Assembly (NCBI RefSeq): GCF_004210375.1
Contig: NC_134834.1
Location: forward strand, 154,957,290-155,021,289
Direction: 5' to 3'
DNA: 64,000 bases
Source of the DNA: Tachypleus tridentatus
Taxonomy: Eukaryota; Arthropoda; Merostomata; Xiphosura; Limulidae
Both the position numbers and the translations under genes were made by a program. The notes below the pieces were generated by a model that had not been told where the DNA came from, did not search any database, and worked only from the letters and a program-made list of their open reading frames with translations. Positions 10,191 through 22,305 of the stretch are shown piece by piece (positions within the stretch are counted from its first letter, which is position 1; every line of letters starts with the position of its first letter).

Positions 10191-12860
10191 AATACAAGAG
10201 TAAAAAATGTACAATAAATTATACATGTCAGAAAATGTACAGTAAATTACATCAGTCTGGAAATAAACACAAAAATACAAACATCTAATATTGTACAAAA
10301 AACTACACTAGTCATGAAATGTAATTCAAACAGCACCAATCAGGAAATGTATAAAATCTACATTGCTCAAAGGGAATTTAATACAAACTTTACCAGTCAA
10401 GAAATATATAACAAACTAGATGAGTCAGTAAAATTTAGAACAAACTACACCAATCAGGAAATGTATAACAAATAAAAGTAGTTAAGAAATGTACAAAATA
10501 CTCAACTATTCAGGAAATGTGTAACAATGTACAAGAGTCAAGAAATGTCCAAAACACTACTCCAGTCAGGAGTTGTATCACAAACTACCCAAGTCAAAAA
10601 TACACAACAAACTACATTAGTCAAGAAATGTCCAAAACACTACTACAGTCAGGAGTTGTATCACAAACTACCCAAGTCAAAAAATACACAACAAACTACA
10701 TTAGTCAAGAAATGTATAATAAACTATATCAGTGACGTAAATTTAGAACAGACTATACCAATCAGGAAATGGGTAAGAAACGACAGCAGTGAGGAATTGC
10801 ACAGCAAAGCAAAAGACTTAATAAATCTACAGCAAACTGAATCAGTCAGGAAATGTATCACAAACTACCCAAGTCTGGAAGTGTACAACATACTGCATCA
10901 GTCAGAAATTGTACAACAAGCTAAAACATTTGGGAAATGTTCAACAAATTAACATCAGTCATGAAATGTAGAACAAACTACACTAGTCAATAAATGAATA
11001 AATAAACTATATCAGACAATGAAATTTAGAAAAAAACTATACCAGTTGTGAAACCACATTACCCAGGAAATAAAAAAATGTATGATGAATTATACCTGTT
11101 AGGAAATGTACAGAAAATTACACTAGTCTGTAAATAAACACAAAAATACAAGAGTCTAATAATGTACAACAAGCTGCACTAGTTAGGAAATGTATCACAA
11201 ACTACACTAGACAAGAAATGTAATTCAAGTTGTACCAGTCAGAAAATGTATAGAAACTCAACCAGTCAGGAAATGTATAGAAACTACATCACTCAAGGGA
11301 ATTTAGAACAAACTTTACAAATCAGGAAATGTGTGACAAATTAAAAGTTAAGAAATGTACAAGAAACTCAACCAGTCAGGAAATGTGTAAGAAACTACAA
11401 GAGTCAAGAAATGTTCAACAAACTATCCAGGTCGGGAAATTTATAACCAACTGCATCAGTAAGGAAATGTATGACCAACTACAGCAGTGAGTATTTGTAG
11501 CACAAATCAAGACTTAATAAATGTACAATAAACTATCTCAGTAAAAAAATGTATAACAAACTATATCAGTCACAAGATTTATATTTATGTACATCAGTCA
11601 AGGAGATTTAAAACAAGCTATACCAGTCAGAATATATACAACTAATTACAAAAGTGAAGAATTGTATTGCAAGCTGCACCTGCCAAGAAATTATAATACG
11701 TTAAAGCAGTGAGGAAGTGTGCATCAAACTACACCAGTCAGAAAATATACAACAAAGTGCAAGAGTAAAAAAATGTACAAGAAACTCAACCAGTCAAAAA
11801 ATGTGTAACACTACTCCAGTTAAGAAACATAACTATCTACACCAGTTAGGAAATGTCTGAGAAACTGATACAGACAATAAATGTACAACAAACTACACCA
11901 GTCAAGGAAATTTAAAACAAAGTTTTCCAGTCAGCATGTGTATAACTAATTACAAAAGTTACCAAATGTATTATAAGCTGCATCAGTCAAGAATTTACAA
12001 CAACACCAGTTGGGAAAAAAAAATACAGTTATCAAAAAATTTACTATACACTATACCAGTCTGTAAATGTATCACAAACTACACCAGTCAAGAAATGTAA
12101 TATAAGCTGCACCAGTCAGTAAATGTACAACAAACATCACCAATCTGGTAATGTATAACAATTTAAACCTGTCAGGAAAGCCATAATAAACTTTACCAGA
12201 CTGGAAATGTATAACAACTTACATGAAATGTACAACAAACTGCAGAGTCAGAAAGTATATAATGAATACATTTCTTGACACTTGTAGTAGTTGACACTTT
12301 GCTGTAGTGAGAGAAATAAAAGTAAAGAGATTGACAATAAACTACAATAGTCAGGAAATGAAAGCCTAACTATACCAGTCAGAAAATGTATAACAAATTA
12401 CACCTGTCAGGAAATGTTCAACAAACTATACCAGTCAGGAAATGTACATCAAACTATACCAGTCAGGAAATGTACATCAAACTATACCAGTCAGGAAATG
12501 TACAATAAATTACACCAGTTACTAAATATTGAACAAAGTACACCACTCTGGCAATGAAGAACAAACTACACTAGTTAGGAAATGTATAACAAACTGAGTC
12601 AGCAAATACAAAACAAGTTACAAGAGTCAAGAAATGTATGACTTACCAAACTAGTAAGAAATGTACAATAAACTACAAGAGTCAAGAACTGTACAATAAA
12701 CTACAAGAGTCAAGAACTGTACAACATACTACTCCAGTCAGGAAATTTATAACAAACTACATCATTCAGGAAATGTTGAATAAGATGCACCAATCAGGAT
12801 ATTTGGGCAAATTTTAGTGCAGGAAAGTGACATCAAACTGCATCACTCATGAAATGTACA

Positions 12861-13112
12861 TAAAGCACTTTACTAGTAATGAACTTGATATCCATGTTGA
12901 ACTAGTAGCTAAAAGAAATACCAAAATCTGCTCCATTAGGTACACGAATGCTTACAGTAACAAAATGCTTTATAATTATGTGAGTTTGAAAATCTGTGTG
13001 ATCAGATGAATTGATTGAAGAACAGTAATGCGATTGTTTGGATTAATTAGAAAATGCACGATAAAGTTGTGTAAAAATGCCATACTTGGGAGATACAAAT
13101 ATTTATATAGTT
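12861..13112. other. no feature recognised
   Basis: Transition from degraded satellite to AT-rich DNA. The 60-codon frame at 12827-13009 is a chance frame starting in satellite sequence. Confidence 0.4.
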
Positions 13113-13123
13113 ACATATTTTAA

Positions 13124-13393
13124 TTGTTTGTTTTTTTTGTTTTTTGAATTTCGCGCAAAACTACTCGAGAGAGGGCTATCTGTGCTAGCCGTCCCTAATT
13201 TAGCAGTGTAAGACTAGAGAAAAGCCACCGCCAACTGTTGGGCCACTCTTTTATCAACGAATAGTGGGATTGATCGTAACATTATAACGTCCCCACGGCT
13301 GAAAGGGCGACCATGTTTGGCGCGACGGGGATGCGAACCCGCGACCCTCAGATTACGATTCGCACGCCTTAACACGCTTGGCCATGCCGGGCC
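13124..13393 (-). mobile_element. SINE-A copy with perfect TSD
   Basis: An 11-bp duplication 'acatattttaa' at 13113-13123 and 13394-13404. Body carries a short deletion in the 'ggaaggcagctagtcatcac' region (it reads 'gaaaagccaccgcc'). Confidence 0.93.
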
Positions 13394-13574
13394 ACATATT
13401 TTAATAATTAATTATACAAATTTTAAGCTAAAGTTGCCACATACTGTCTGATTTTGTGTTCCATATGTACCTGAAAAACAAGCCTATTGGGAGTGTGACC
13501 TAAGGTTGTTTTTACTTGACATAAAGCTATTTTTGAGATGAAGAGACTTGCTATTAACGTTGTTTTCTTTCAAG

Positions 13575-13666
13575 TGGGATCTAATCTCTGGCTATTTTGA
13601 GACCAAACAGTCGGAGCCAAGACGACTTCTACGTCCTCCAAATGTATGTGCAAGCTTAACTGCTAT
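13575..13666 (+). CDS. candidate internal coding exon, 92 bp, unknown gene
   Basis: Preceded by a branch-point-like 'tattaac', a pyrimidine tract and acceptor ('gttttctttcaag'), and followed by a consensus donor ('gtaagt' at 13667). Only one frame is open. It translates to 30 residues, beginning WDLISGYFETKQSEP and continuing RRLLRPPNVCASLTA, and ends two bases into a codon. The composition is richer in GC and in Arg/Pro than the surrounding DNA. I do not recognise the family. Its phase does not join directly to the RhoGEF exon at 43644, so if both belong to one gene another exon must lie between. It could also be chance. Confidence 0.35.
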
Positions 13667-13669
13667 GTA

Positions 13670-14551
13670 AGTTTGTATAAACTAGGTATCTCCATGTCTT
13701 TACCCTATATATTTTAATCGAATATTATTCAGATTATATATTGCTTTATACTTAACACAACTATATTTAACAGCATAGTTTCCACACCAGTGTATATTAA
13801 TTTAATGACACATAGTTTTATACGTACTAACAAACGACGGAGGTTTCGGTTTAATCGGTTGGATACCAGTCAAATATGCAGTTGTTTTAAATTGATGCTA
13901 TGTTCAGTATTTTATTTAAAGATATAGGCCTTATCCCGTAACCTTAATAGGTTTTGTAAAGATGTTTGTTTTTCATTTTTTATGAAAAACGTTTTTTGTG
14001 TTTTTTTTTAAAGTCAGCTACCATATAACTAATGTGCAGAAGCATAGAATAATATGTATGATACGTCATCCACTCTACATCTGCGAAATTCAAGGTCGAC
14101 GAGGCCTTCCTTCCTAATATATAAGAACCGTGTAAGTAATCATCACGAACCGTGGCCAAAATGATTTGCAGCAACCGAGAAACCAAATGTAATAGCACTA
14201 TTACTAATAACCGTTTACATCCATCCATATACTAAAAATATTGGTTCTTTTGTGCTTATTAATTTGCCTGAACAACGATTTGGATAGTAAAGAGACCATT
14301 TAATACGTACTCAGAGAAACGAAATATTTAATTCTTAGCGCTTTAGACAAAACTATATTAAAAAACAGAATTATGGCTATTTTTTTCTGGCCAGTAAAAA
14401 TCTAAACAAGACAGAAACCTCAAGATTATTATCTTCTAAAATATATATGTGTGCAAATGTAAGACTACCTCTTCATACATGTATATATGTTTATATTACA
14501 GTACGAAAGTTTATTAAACGCAGGAAGTAGAATAAGTACGCCAACTTCCCA
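13670..14551. other. no feature recognised
   Basis: AT-rich. An 82-codon minus frame at 13980-14228 begins with a hydrophobic stretch (MDGCKRLLVIVLLHLVSRLL) but has no recognisable domain, and long chance frames are expected here. Confidence 0.4.
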
Positions 14552-14564
14552 ATTGACACTTGTA

Positions 14565-14836
14565 TTTGTTTGTTTTTTTTAATTTCGCGCAGATACTCGA
14601 GGGATATCTGCGATAGCCGTCCCTAAATTAGCAGTGTAAGACTAGAGGGAAGACATCTAGTCATCACCACCCACCGCCAACTCTTGGGCTACTCTTTTAC
14701 CAACAAATAGTGGGATTGACCGTCACATTATAATGCCCCCACAGCTGAAAGGGTGAGCATGTTTGGCTCGACGGGGATACGAACCTGTGACCCTCATATT
14801 ACGAGTCGAACGTCTTAACCCACCTGTCCATGCCGG
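14565..14836 (-). mobile_element. SINE-A copy with perfect TSD
   Basis: A 13-bp duplication 'attgacacttgta' at 14552-14564 and 14837-14849. Full length; head box A is the 'acccacctgtcc' (antisense) variant. Confidence 0.93.
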
Positions 14837-14849
14837 ATTGACACTTGTA

Positions 14850-15720
14850 ACCCATAGATGCAGTTTTAATGCGATAAAAGCTGAAAATACAAAAATTATT
14901 AAAACTGTGTTAAGAAGAAATAGAAAACTGCCAATTTCACGATCAAACGGCGAGAATTTGTGACACTCAAAAAGTATATTAGCGTAAAGATGCACAATAG
15001 ATAGGCTGTCTGAGCTGTGATCGCTATTGAAATTGAATCCCGAATTCTCAAACTTACAGCTAACCACCGGGGTACTGATAACTAAAGTAACAGGTCTGTG
15101 TTGATGATGCTGATTTGATTATAATTTAAAGTTGTGCTCAGTTGTAACATTTATACTTGTATCATTAAGCGCAGTAAAATAGTTTTAATTCTCAATCAAA
15201 CTGAGTTTATTACCACTATTCTGATGAGCTTATCAAGCAGAGTAAGAAAAAAATGTTTGCGTTGATTTAAAGTCAAGCATTAATTTCGCTTCTTAAAATT
15301 TTTCGGTATAAATATCATAAAACTGAAAAATTCATGTGACACTTCCGCATCGAATTCGGTTTCTTTGCTCTAAACCAGGCTGTGTGGCGATACAATTGTG
15401 AGACCCGATTATATAAATAAATAATGCTCCTACATAGATGTCAGTATCTCCCTTCTGTATGAAAATGGACTCGTTTATTATGTGGCTACTTCGTAAACGG
15501 TTGCAAGCTGGAATACTGGAAAGCTTTAGTTGAACAGTAGCGATGACCTGAGTTGGGACGAATTTGTGCTACGCGACGACTGAAAAGTGTAATGCTGTAA
15601 AGAAAATATTCGAGAAAAGCTGGATAGCATGTTTTAATGATGAGGATGCACTTTGTCCTTTCTTCTGTCTTTTAAGTTGAACAGAACTGTCAGAAGGGAA
15701 CTTTAATCTTAAACGTTGTA
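14850..15720. other. no feature recognised
   Basis: No repeat I can classify. The 114-codon minus frame 14723-15067 is half SINE-A and therefore not a gene. Confidence 0.4.
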
Positions 15721-15984
15721 TTAGAAGCAGGAGGTCAGATTTTTAACCTTGATGTCGAAAGTTTTCCATAGGTCTGTGGAATTTCTATATTTACATATAT
15801 TTTGTGACACACACAGATTGACACATTTTTCATAGCACGAATGGTGATGCAAGCAGGGCTCGGAGATCGGACCTACCAACCCATACGTCCAAGGGTATCC
15901 AAAGGTCACACCAGGACAACATCCTTCGGCACTGAAAACAAATGTGTAGATAAACACCACACGAGTTATTTGCGTGTTCAACAT
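15721..15984 (-). CDS. putative small secreted Cys-rich protein (or first exon of one)
   Basis: The 87-codon frame starts with a convincing signal peptide (MLNTQITR, then hydrophobic VVFIYTFVFSA) with cleavage likely before EGCCPG. The next 40 residues are Cys-rich: CCPGVTFGYPWTYG, then EPC, then CLHHHSCYEKC. The spacing C-x2-H-x2-C-Y-x2-C resembles the active-site helix of secreted phospholipase A2 and conodipine-like proteins, but the Asp after the His is replaced by His, so catalysis would be doubtful. Sequence after about residue 64 loses this character and may be intron; a weak GTAAAT donor lies there. An alternative acceptor ('tttgttttcag') sits inside the signal segment. The opposite strand also has a 69-codon frame (15841-16050). 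Tentative. Confidence 0.33.
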   Translation of the reverse strand: MLNTQITRVVFIYTFVFSAEGCCPGVTFGYPWTYGLVGPISEPCLHHHSCYEKCVNLCVSQNICKYRNSTDLWKTFDIKVKNLTSCF

Positions 15985-16164
15985 GACGGAAACCAGGATT
16001 GTGATTCGGATGATTCCCTTAAATGGGAGGATTTTTTTGGTAAGATGTGAAATTTCATTATTTATTTTGTATAAATTTTAGTCTTACATAATAGCTTCGG
16101 ATTTACGTTTATTCAAATATTTGTATGTATGGGAAACGACATTTTGTTGGCTGGTTTAAAGAAT

Positions 16165-16449
16165 TGTTTATTTGTTTGTTTGTTTAGGAATTTCGCACAA
16201 AGCTACTCGAGGGCTATCTGTGCTAGCCGTCCCTAATTTAGCAGTGTAAGACTAGAGGGAAGGCAGCTAGTCATCACCACCCACCGCCAACTCTTGGGCT
16301 ACTCTTTTACCAACGAATAGTGAGATTGACCGTGACTTTACAACGCCCCCACGGCTGAAAGGGCGAGCATGTTTGGCGCGACCGGGATGCGAACCCGCGA
16401 CCCTCAGATTACAAGTCGCACGCCTTAACAAGCTTCGCCATGCCGGGCC
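16165..16449 (-). mobile_element. SINE-A copy with perfect TSD
   Basis: A 13-bp duplication 'tggtttaaagaat' at 16152-16164 and 16450-16462. Long (tttg)n-type tail. One of the best-preserved copies. Confidence 0.95.
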
Positions 16450-16491
16450 TGGTTTAAAGAATACTATAGCTGTATTTAATATCATTACCAG

Positions 16492-17600
16492 TGCTACGTT
16501 TTATAACTTATCTCGGACGAGTCTCCGATTTAATTTATGTACGTTTGGCTTAGCGATTTCAAATAGCCAGAAATTTAAATTTATAAGTTAATTAAATGTC
16601 GATATGTATTAAATTTATATTTGCCAACAAGATTGATACGCACAATTTTCTTTCTTAACAAATATATTTTAATATACAAACAACAATACAAATTAAATAC
16701 GATACAAATAATTTATATATACGAGTTTTTCAAACTTACAGACAATACTGAGTCTTCTATATGGTCTGGAACTGAATCTTTTCTCGACAGTTTTTTTTTT
16801 TTTAATTTCGTACAAAGCTACTCGAGGGCTATCTGTGTTAGCCGTCCCTAATTTAGCAGTGTAAGACTAGAAGGAAGGCAGCTAGTCATCACCACCCACC
16901 GCCAACTCTTTTACCAACGAATAGTGGAATTGACCGTCACATTATAACGCCCCATGCTGAAAGGGCGAGCATGTTTGGCGCGACTGGGATGCGAACCCGC
17001 GACCCTCAGATTGCGAGTCGCACGCCTTAACATGCTTGGCCATGCCGGGCCGTTTCTCGACAGAGAGCAAATTATTTCTATGTTGATAAACAGGTACACT
17101 TCTTTTGACGGGATTGCGAGCTCGAAGCACACGTAAGTTTTACACCGACAGCAATATCTAATGTCCTCGTGAAAATGCTGACGTCCGAAGTTAATTCACA
17201 GAAGGTAGATGGTTTGTAATGTTCGAAATCAAAACCTTCCTGGTCAAATATCTGTAGTTTCCCGATTAATAAATGTTAATCACAATTATAGCTTCCGAGG
17301 CCTATAGTATACTGACTATAGCTGACTAACAATAACATTTTTGTCTCTTGGCGCGTTTATTTATAAACTTTTTTTAGGAGACGTTCTCGAAAGTTCACTT
17401 GGCAACGAAACTGTCAATCACTAGTATTACGTAAACACCTAGTATATTATTGATTCTTACGCTCAAGAATTTTCTACAAATTTAGAGAACATGCGGGACT
17501 TGCGCAATACACATTTAACAATATAAGTTACATATACTTCTAAATATATACTAAATTGAAACAAATATGGATATTAAAACAACATTAAAACCATTATACT
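16492..17600 (+). mobile_element. LTR-like dispersed repeat, copy 1
   Basis: Begins 'tgctacgtttt', followed by 'atctcggacgagtctccg' and 'gccaacaagattgatacg', shared with the repeats at 24514, 46975 and (inverted) 52785. Interrupted by SINE-A 16791-17052. The right end is decayed and lacks the 'gttaca' terminus seen in the copy at 46975. Encodes nothing recognisable. Confidence 0.7.
16791..17052 (-). mobile_element. SINE-A copy inside the LTR-like repeat, perfect TSD
   Basis: An 11-bp duplication 'tttctcgacag' at 16780-16790 and 17053-17063. Removing it restores the 'tttatcgac'-type junction seen in the sister repeats at 24830 and 47275. The body lacks the 'cttgggctact' segment. Confidence 0.95.
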
Positions 17601-17639
17601 AGTTATTAAAGCTAAAATTATTAAAATTATATATTATGA

Positions 17640-18821
17640 CCGAAAGAAAAAACATGAATAATTTACGTAAATAATATTTTAGTGAAGAACAAGCCTTGAT
17701 TGGTTTTCATATTTATGATGAGAAAATGGCTATTGAAATCTTTCCATTCTTATTGTTATCTTAAGATCGTATGCTGCATAAAATCCGTTCTGTTGTTGGG
17801 ATGGGCACGAGCTCTGGTTAATCTCCCTTTCAGTTAACAAGAGGCTGTGTGTTGAACTAGGAGCAAACTAAGTCGCTGAAGACGAGCAGTCTGTCAATAA
17901 TTCGCTACATTTTAATGCTTAACGTGCAACATTAAAGGATAAAAGTAAATTGCACTTCTAGACAAAATAAAAAGGAAAGTAGTGATGAGTCAACCCTCAT
18001 CTGGGTGTGTAAATATATATGCCAGTTAACTCTGGAAAGTTTCTCAGACAGACGTTTGTCATAGTAAACTTATCATAGTCTTTTTTATTGTTTTTTATCA
18101 TCAACATAATTTTAACTGCATTTATTGATTCAAAGTGTTTTCAAGCCAAGCTTATAAGACTAATTATGCTGCAACTGACAAAAACGCACGGAAAAGTAAT
18201 ATAAATGTATACGAAACTATACATATTTTAAATGATTTGATGCCAACACATCAGTAATGATTTTCACCTTTTACTTTCAGGATTGTCGAAGTCCTGTACT
18301 CTAGTGATTAACAACTTTGGGAGGACAATGTAACTTTTTGCTAAGTAAAATTTTAGGTGTCATTAAGTTAGGGGCAGCCATATAATTACAAGGTGCTGTG
18401 ATAAATATAAAAAAGTTGTTAAGTCGTATGTGAAGAACAAAAAAGAGAACAAAAAATAATCTTAAAATTACTGACCTAATTATATAGTTTTTCTTGTCAT
18501 CTCTGTGTAATTGGCCTAAAATGTGTTGAAATACTATTGTTTATTACTTTATATAAACATTAAATTCTCTTGTTCAGTTTCAAACAGTAAAAGTGAACGT
18601 GTTTGTTTGCAAGGAAATTCTTCAGAAACTACTTTTTGCTTTTCAACCTCTAGAAGTAGAATACCACGTTTTGAAAATATTTACGTCCTAATCACTCTCA
18701 GCTTAAAAGTTGTAGTTTATCACTGATTTTAAAGTATATAGAAACATGAAAATAAAGACGTTTTATATTTGAACTAGCTGTAACAATACACTGACCTGTA
18801 ATTTTTTTCTGTGTTGTTGTT
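17640..18821. other. no feature recognised
   Basis: AT-rich. There is a good acceptor-like 'ttttactttcag' at about 18280, but the frames after it close within ten codons. Confidence 0.4.
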
Positions 18822-18938
18822 AAGTATAAAGCTAAACAATGGGCTATCTGTGCTCTGCCCAATACGGGTATCGAAACTCGGTATCTAGTAGTATAAGTCC
18901 ACAGACATACTACTGGGTTATTGGATGGGGGGTTGAGT
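18822..18938 (-). mobile_element. SINE-C copy
   Basis: Tail 'gttgttaagtataaagc', middle 'atgggctatctgtgctctgccc', box B antisense 'gtatcgaaactcgg'. Head end degraded around 18920. Confidence 0.75.
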
Positions 18939-20501
18939 TAGTCATATTTTTCCACCCTTCAGTATACTATATTTTGATTGTGGAGATTGCATTGAGTCTT
19001 TAGATAACGTACAAAAAGTAAGCATACATGTCATACTTGTCTGAATTCATCTCATAATCAGCCAAAATTTCGTATAGTTCTTGGTATTTTAAAGATAGTA
19101 ACACGTGTATCAGTTAATGTACTGTCTTTTAAATATTTGCGATATGTTATTGGTATTTTTTCCAGATTTAAGTGCGGTTAATTCATAAAAATATTTTAAT
19201 AATTACTAATTATCTTCCTTTCTAGATCAAAGAACACAAGTGCTAAAAAATTTATTTTAGACCATCATACAGATTGTATTTCAGTCTCAATAATATAACA
19301 TGAAACACGACTTTGTTTTATTTGTACAATAATGTTTTGAACGCCGCTTTTTTGAAACTAGAAACGATGCATGTACGATATCGAGTTAGTTTTCTAAAGA
19401 AAATTCAAGCTTGCTTTTTTTTTTAAATAGTCCACTCAACCTAGCTATGTTACGATATTGTATACAGAAATGTGTATACACAAAATATAGATGTCCAACA
19501 CTTTAGAATATTGCATAGTTTTAAACCAAGACTGCTCACAACATGGGTTTGTTGATAAACGTTGCATCGATCGGAAACCATATCTGTATTATTGGGTTCA
19601 GGATGTGTTTGACGGAAGCCAGGCCTGCTGACGTCACTGAGCTTTTTCCAACGCAAATAGGTCTGATTACCGCGATAGACGAAGATATGTTATCGTTTAT
19701 TCCATACTTGTAACATGACCTAATGTGACCTAATTTAACAGGGTCAGGATCAACTCACCATTTCTAATTACCATTGATTCTTGGCATAAAATTACTATTT
19801 ATTAAATCCAACTAGTGAAATTTTGTCAACACATTAAACTACGTAAGACAACGTAAATATATAACGTCTCTCCTTCAGACAAAGCTGACAAACCACTGCT
19901 CAGTGTTAGTTTCTGTCCTGTGCCAAATATCATGGCTAATCTATAAGCTCGTGCATAACAAATAAATTAAGCGATAGATTAATATTTTACTTGTGTTAGC
20001 TAAAAAGTCACAATAATAAGATAAAATCGAAACAAAAAGAGTGAAATTTATTCCATAGAAAATGGTTAATGTTAAATAGATGTTTAATGCTTACAATGGT
20101 TTGGGCTAGGGCGCCCCTTCTCTGGTGATTTTAAACTTTTTTGTGCAGCAAAGTACAGCGAATCCTGAATAATCGGATTCACAGTTTGAGCACAATAACA
20201 GTAGGTCACGCTCGGTCTTTCTGAGAATGCCCAGAAAAGAATGCGACGCCTATATATATATATATATATATTTGAGAACAATTTTATTTGAAAACATTAG
20301 TATTTTTTATTATTAATTACATATTTTTAAAAGTTCTGATGTAGGCCTATTTTTCATATTGGAGCAAAACTGTATCGAATCCAGTTGTTATTCGTTTCCT
20401 TCTGCGTTAACAGCGTCAACATGATCTTGCCACCGTTTTATTTTTCCAAACATTTTGCTAGGCCTTCGGTTTAAACGAAAGGGCTACTTTATTTTTTCTC
20501 C
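18939..20501. other. no supported gene; TGACGTCA at 19629-19636
   Basis: A 56-codon frame at 19545-19715 (+) and an overlapping 68-codon minus frame cover a slightly GC-richer patch, but neither shows a motif. A perfect CRE-type palindrome lies at 19629-19636. A (TA)n run lies near 20251-20270. Confidence 0.4.
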
Positions 20502-20767
20502 GGCCCAGCCTGGCTAGATGGTTAGGGCGCTTGACTTCGTATCTGAATGTCACGGGTTCGAATCCCCGTCACACCAAACATGCTCGCACTTTCAGCCGTG
20601 GGGGCGTTATAACGTTCGTTCAATCCCACTGTTCGTTGGTGAAAAAGTAGCTCAAGAGTTGGCGGTATGTGGTTATGACTAGCTGCCTGCCCTCTAATCA
20701 TACATTGCTAAATTAAGGAAGGTTAGCGCAGATAGCCCTCGTTCAGCTTGGCGCGAAATTCAAAACA
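20502..20767 (+). mobile_element. SINE-A copy
   Basis: Starts 'cggcccagcctggctagatg'; box B 'cgggttcgaatcccc'; tail 'cttggcgcgaaattc'. Several substitutions and a small deletion in the centre. No obvious TSD. Confidence 0.88.
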
Positions 20768-21091
20768 GTGTTTTTTCCTCCTTTAACTGTAAAAGTTGAC
20801 CCAAATTTTAGCGCAAAATTGGCGAAAAATGATATAATGAGAAATTTTAATTGCATGCCAATCTATGAAATGAATTCGATGAATTAACACAGAATTACAA
20901 CTTATCGAACCAGTTCGGCAGAATGGCAACACGTGTTTGTTTTTTTAAATTAATATTGTTTTAGAAGTACGGAATCAACAAATACATTTATGTGACAGTT
21001 AATTTATGCAGACATAACATTTATTTATCATGGGATAGTTTAAGCCTATTAAACGTCAAGAAACACTAAATCAGTGTTATTTTTTATATCT

Positions 21092-21168
21092 TTAAAAACG
21101 GCTGGTATGGGTAGAGAAGGTACTAATTTTCTCTACAAGTGGGTTTTCTCGTCATCACGGAGTGTTAT
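21092..21168 (+). mobile_element. fragment of Penelope-tail-like element
   Basis: Contains 'aacggctggtatgggtag' and 'aagtgggttttctcgtcatc', both shared with the segments at 24857, 33100 and 60640. Too short to classify alone. Confidence 0.45.
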
Positions 21169-21379
21169 TTTTATGCATTTAATACATTAATACACTTCGT
21201 ATATTCCTTTAAGAAAATCAATTGGGGATTTTCGAATATAATTCATTTCTGAATTTTAAAAGTATTTATTATTCGCTTCAATATAATTCATTTTTGAATT
21301 TAAATATTGTTATTAGACTGTGTGTAATTCATTTATGTAAGTTTGAAATATTTTTATCGTAGAATCATAGATAGTCGAG

Positions 21380-21622
21380 TGTATGTTTATTTATATATAT
21401 TTAAGGGTTATTGTTGTAATTTTTTGGTATATTTATGTGTAAACTTTATGGGTCGTTATTGCTCTGTATGGTATACATAGGCTAACTTTATGAGGCGATA
21501 TTTCTTTTTCTAGTTTATGTAGACGCTACATTACGGACAGATATTGCTGTTTATGGTATATGTAGAGGTAAATGTACGGACATATATTGATATTTCTGGT
21601 ATATGTAGAGGTAACTTTAATG
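21380..21622 (+). repeat. degenerate minisatellite, about 47 bp
   Basis: About five units each contain a 'ggtatatgtagaggtaact' core followed by 'acggacagatattgc'. The last two are most alike. The 101-codon minus frame 21526-21831 begins beyond it and runs through it. Confidence 0.65.
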
Positions 21623-22084
21623 TTTTTAGTAACTTTCTTATAATCATCCGGTTTCTGAGTACCTTTTTGTACCTCAGGTTTCTGAACCGTAGTTAAATAA
21701 ACTGTATATGTTCCACCAAAAAGAAAAGGAGTACCACGGTGGTTCAGTTCCTCAAAGTGGACAGAGCGCAAGTAGCCACGTAGCTTTGCATTAGTCAAAC
21801 AAACACGAGAACAACTCGAGCTCGCGATCACAGCGGTTTTAGTTATTGTGTCTATTTATCGTCCACAAGCCTTTACATACTGACAAAGAGAGAGATAAAA
21901 AATAAATTATTTAGCATCTCTGGCCTCAACCTTTTTTTCTATTATATCATGAATATGTACTTAATTTTTTGAGAATATAATTCCATGAAAAATCAATTTT
22001 ATTGAAGGTGAAAGCTACACAATAGGCTACCTACCTTTTGTTCACCAAAGAGGATCGAACTCCATATTATTATTGAGCGTGTTT

Positions 22085-22165
22085 GTTTCAGCGCAGAACA
22101 ACAATGTGCTATCTGCTGTGTCCACTGCTGGAAACTGAACTGTTCTTTGTATTGTAAGATTGTTA
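22085..22165 (-). mobile_element. SINE-B remnant
   Basis: 'caatgtgctatctgctgtg' and 'ccactgctggaaactgaac' match the tail half of SINE-B; the head is lost. Confidence 0.5.
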
Positions 22166-22305
22166 GTGAAATCAAAAGTTCTGTTATACGTCTTTTGCAT
22201 CGTAAAATTATTATTCGTATAAAATGTTCCCAAACTGTAAATTTCAAGCATGAATACGATAGGATTCTGTTTGTTGTAATTTTATAGGCTTATAACGATA
22301 AAACA

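Larger units (their letters stand above)
7490..12860 (+). repeat. 28-bp satellite array, about 5.3 kb
   Basis: A 28-bp monomer with core 'caggaaatgtacaacaaac' and linker 'tacaccagt' is repeated over about 5.3 kb, roughly 170-180 units once inserted SINEs are removed. Flanks (7500-9080 and 9940-12860) are strongly diverged with indels. The centre is nearly homogeneous. All open frames in the interval on either strand, including those of 267, 173, 161, 141 and 118 codons, are products of this repeat and not genes. SINE-A (7676-7949) and SINE-B (10081-10190) interrupt it. Confidence 0.95.

Noticed and set aside
7490..12860. CRISPR-like array
   Set aside because: Repeats are contiguous without unique spacers and the context is an animal genome; it is a satellite.
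13980..14228. 82-codon minus frame with hydrophobic start
   Set aside because: Signal-like start only; the rest matches nothing I know and has no splice support.
19545..19715. 56-codon plus frame near a CRE palindrome
   Set aside because: No motif or conservation evidence; opposite strand equally open.
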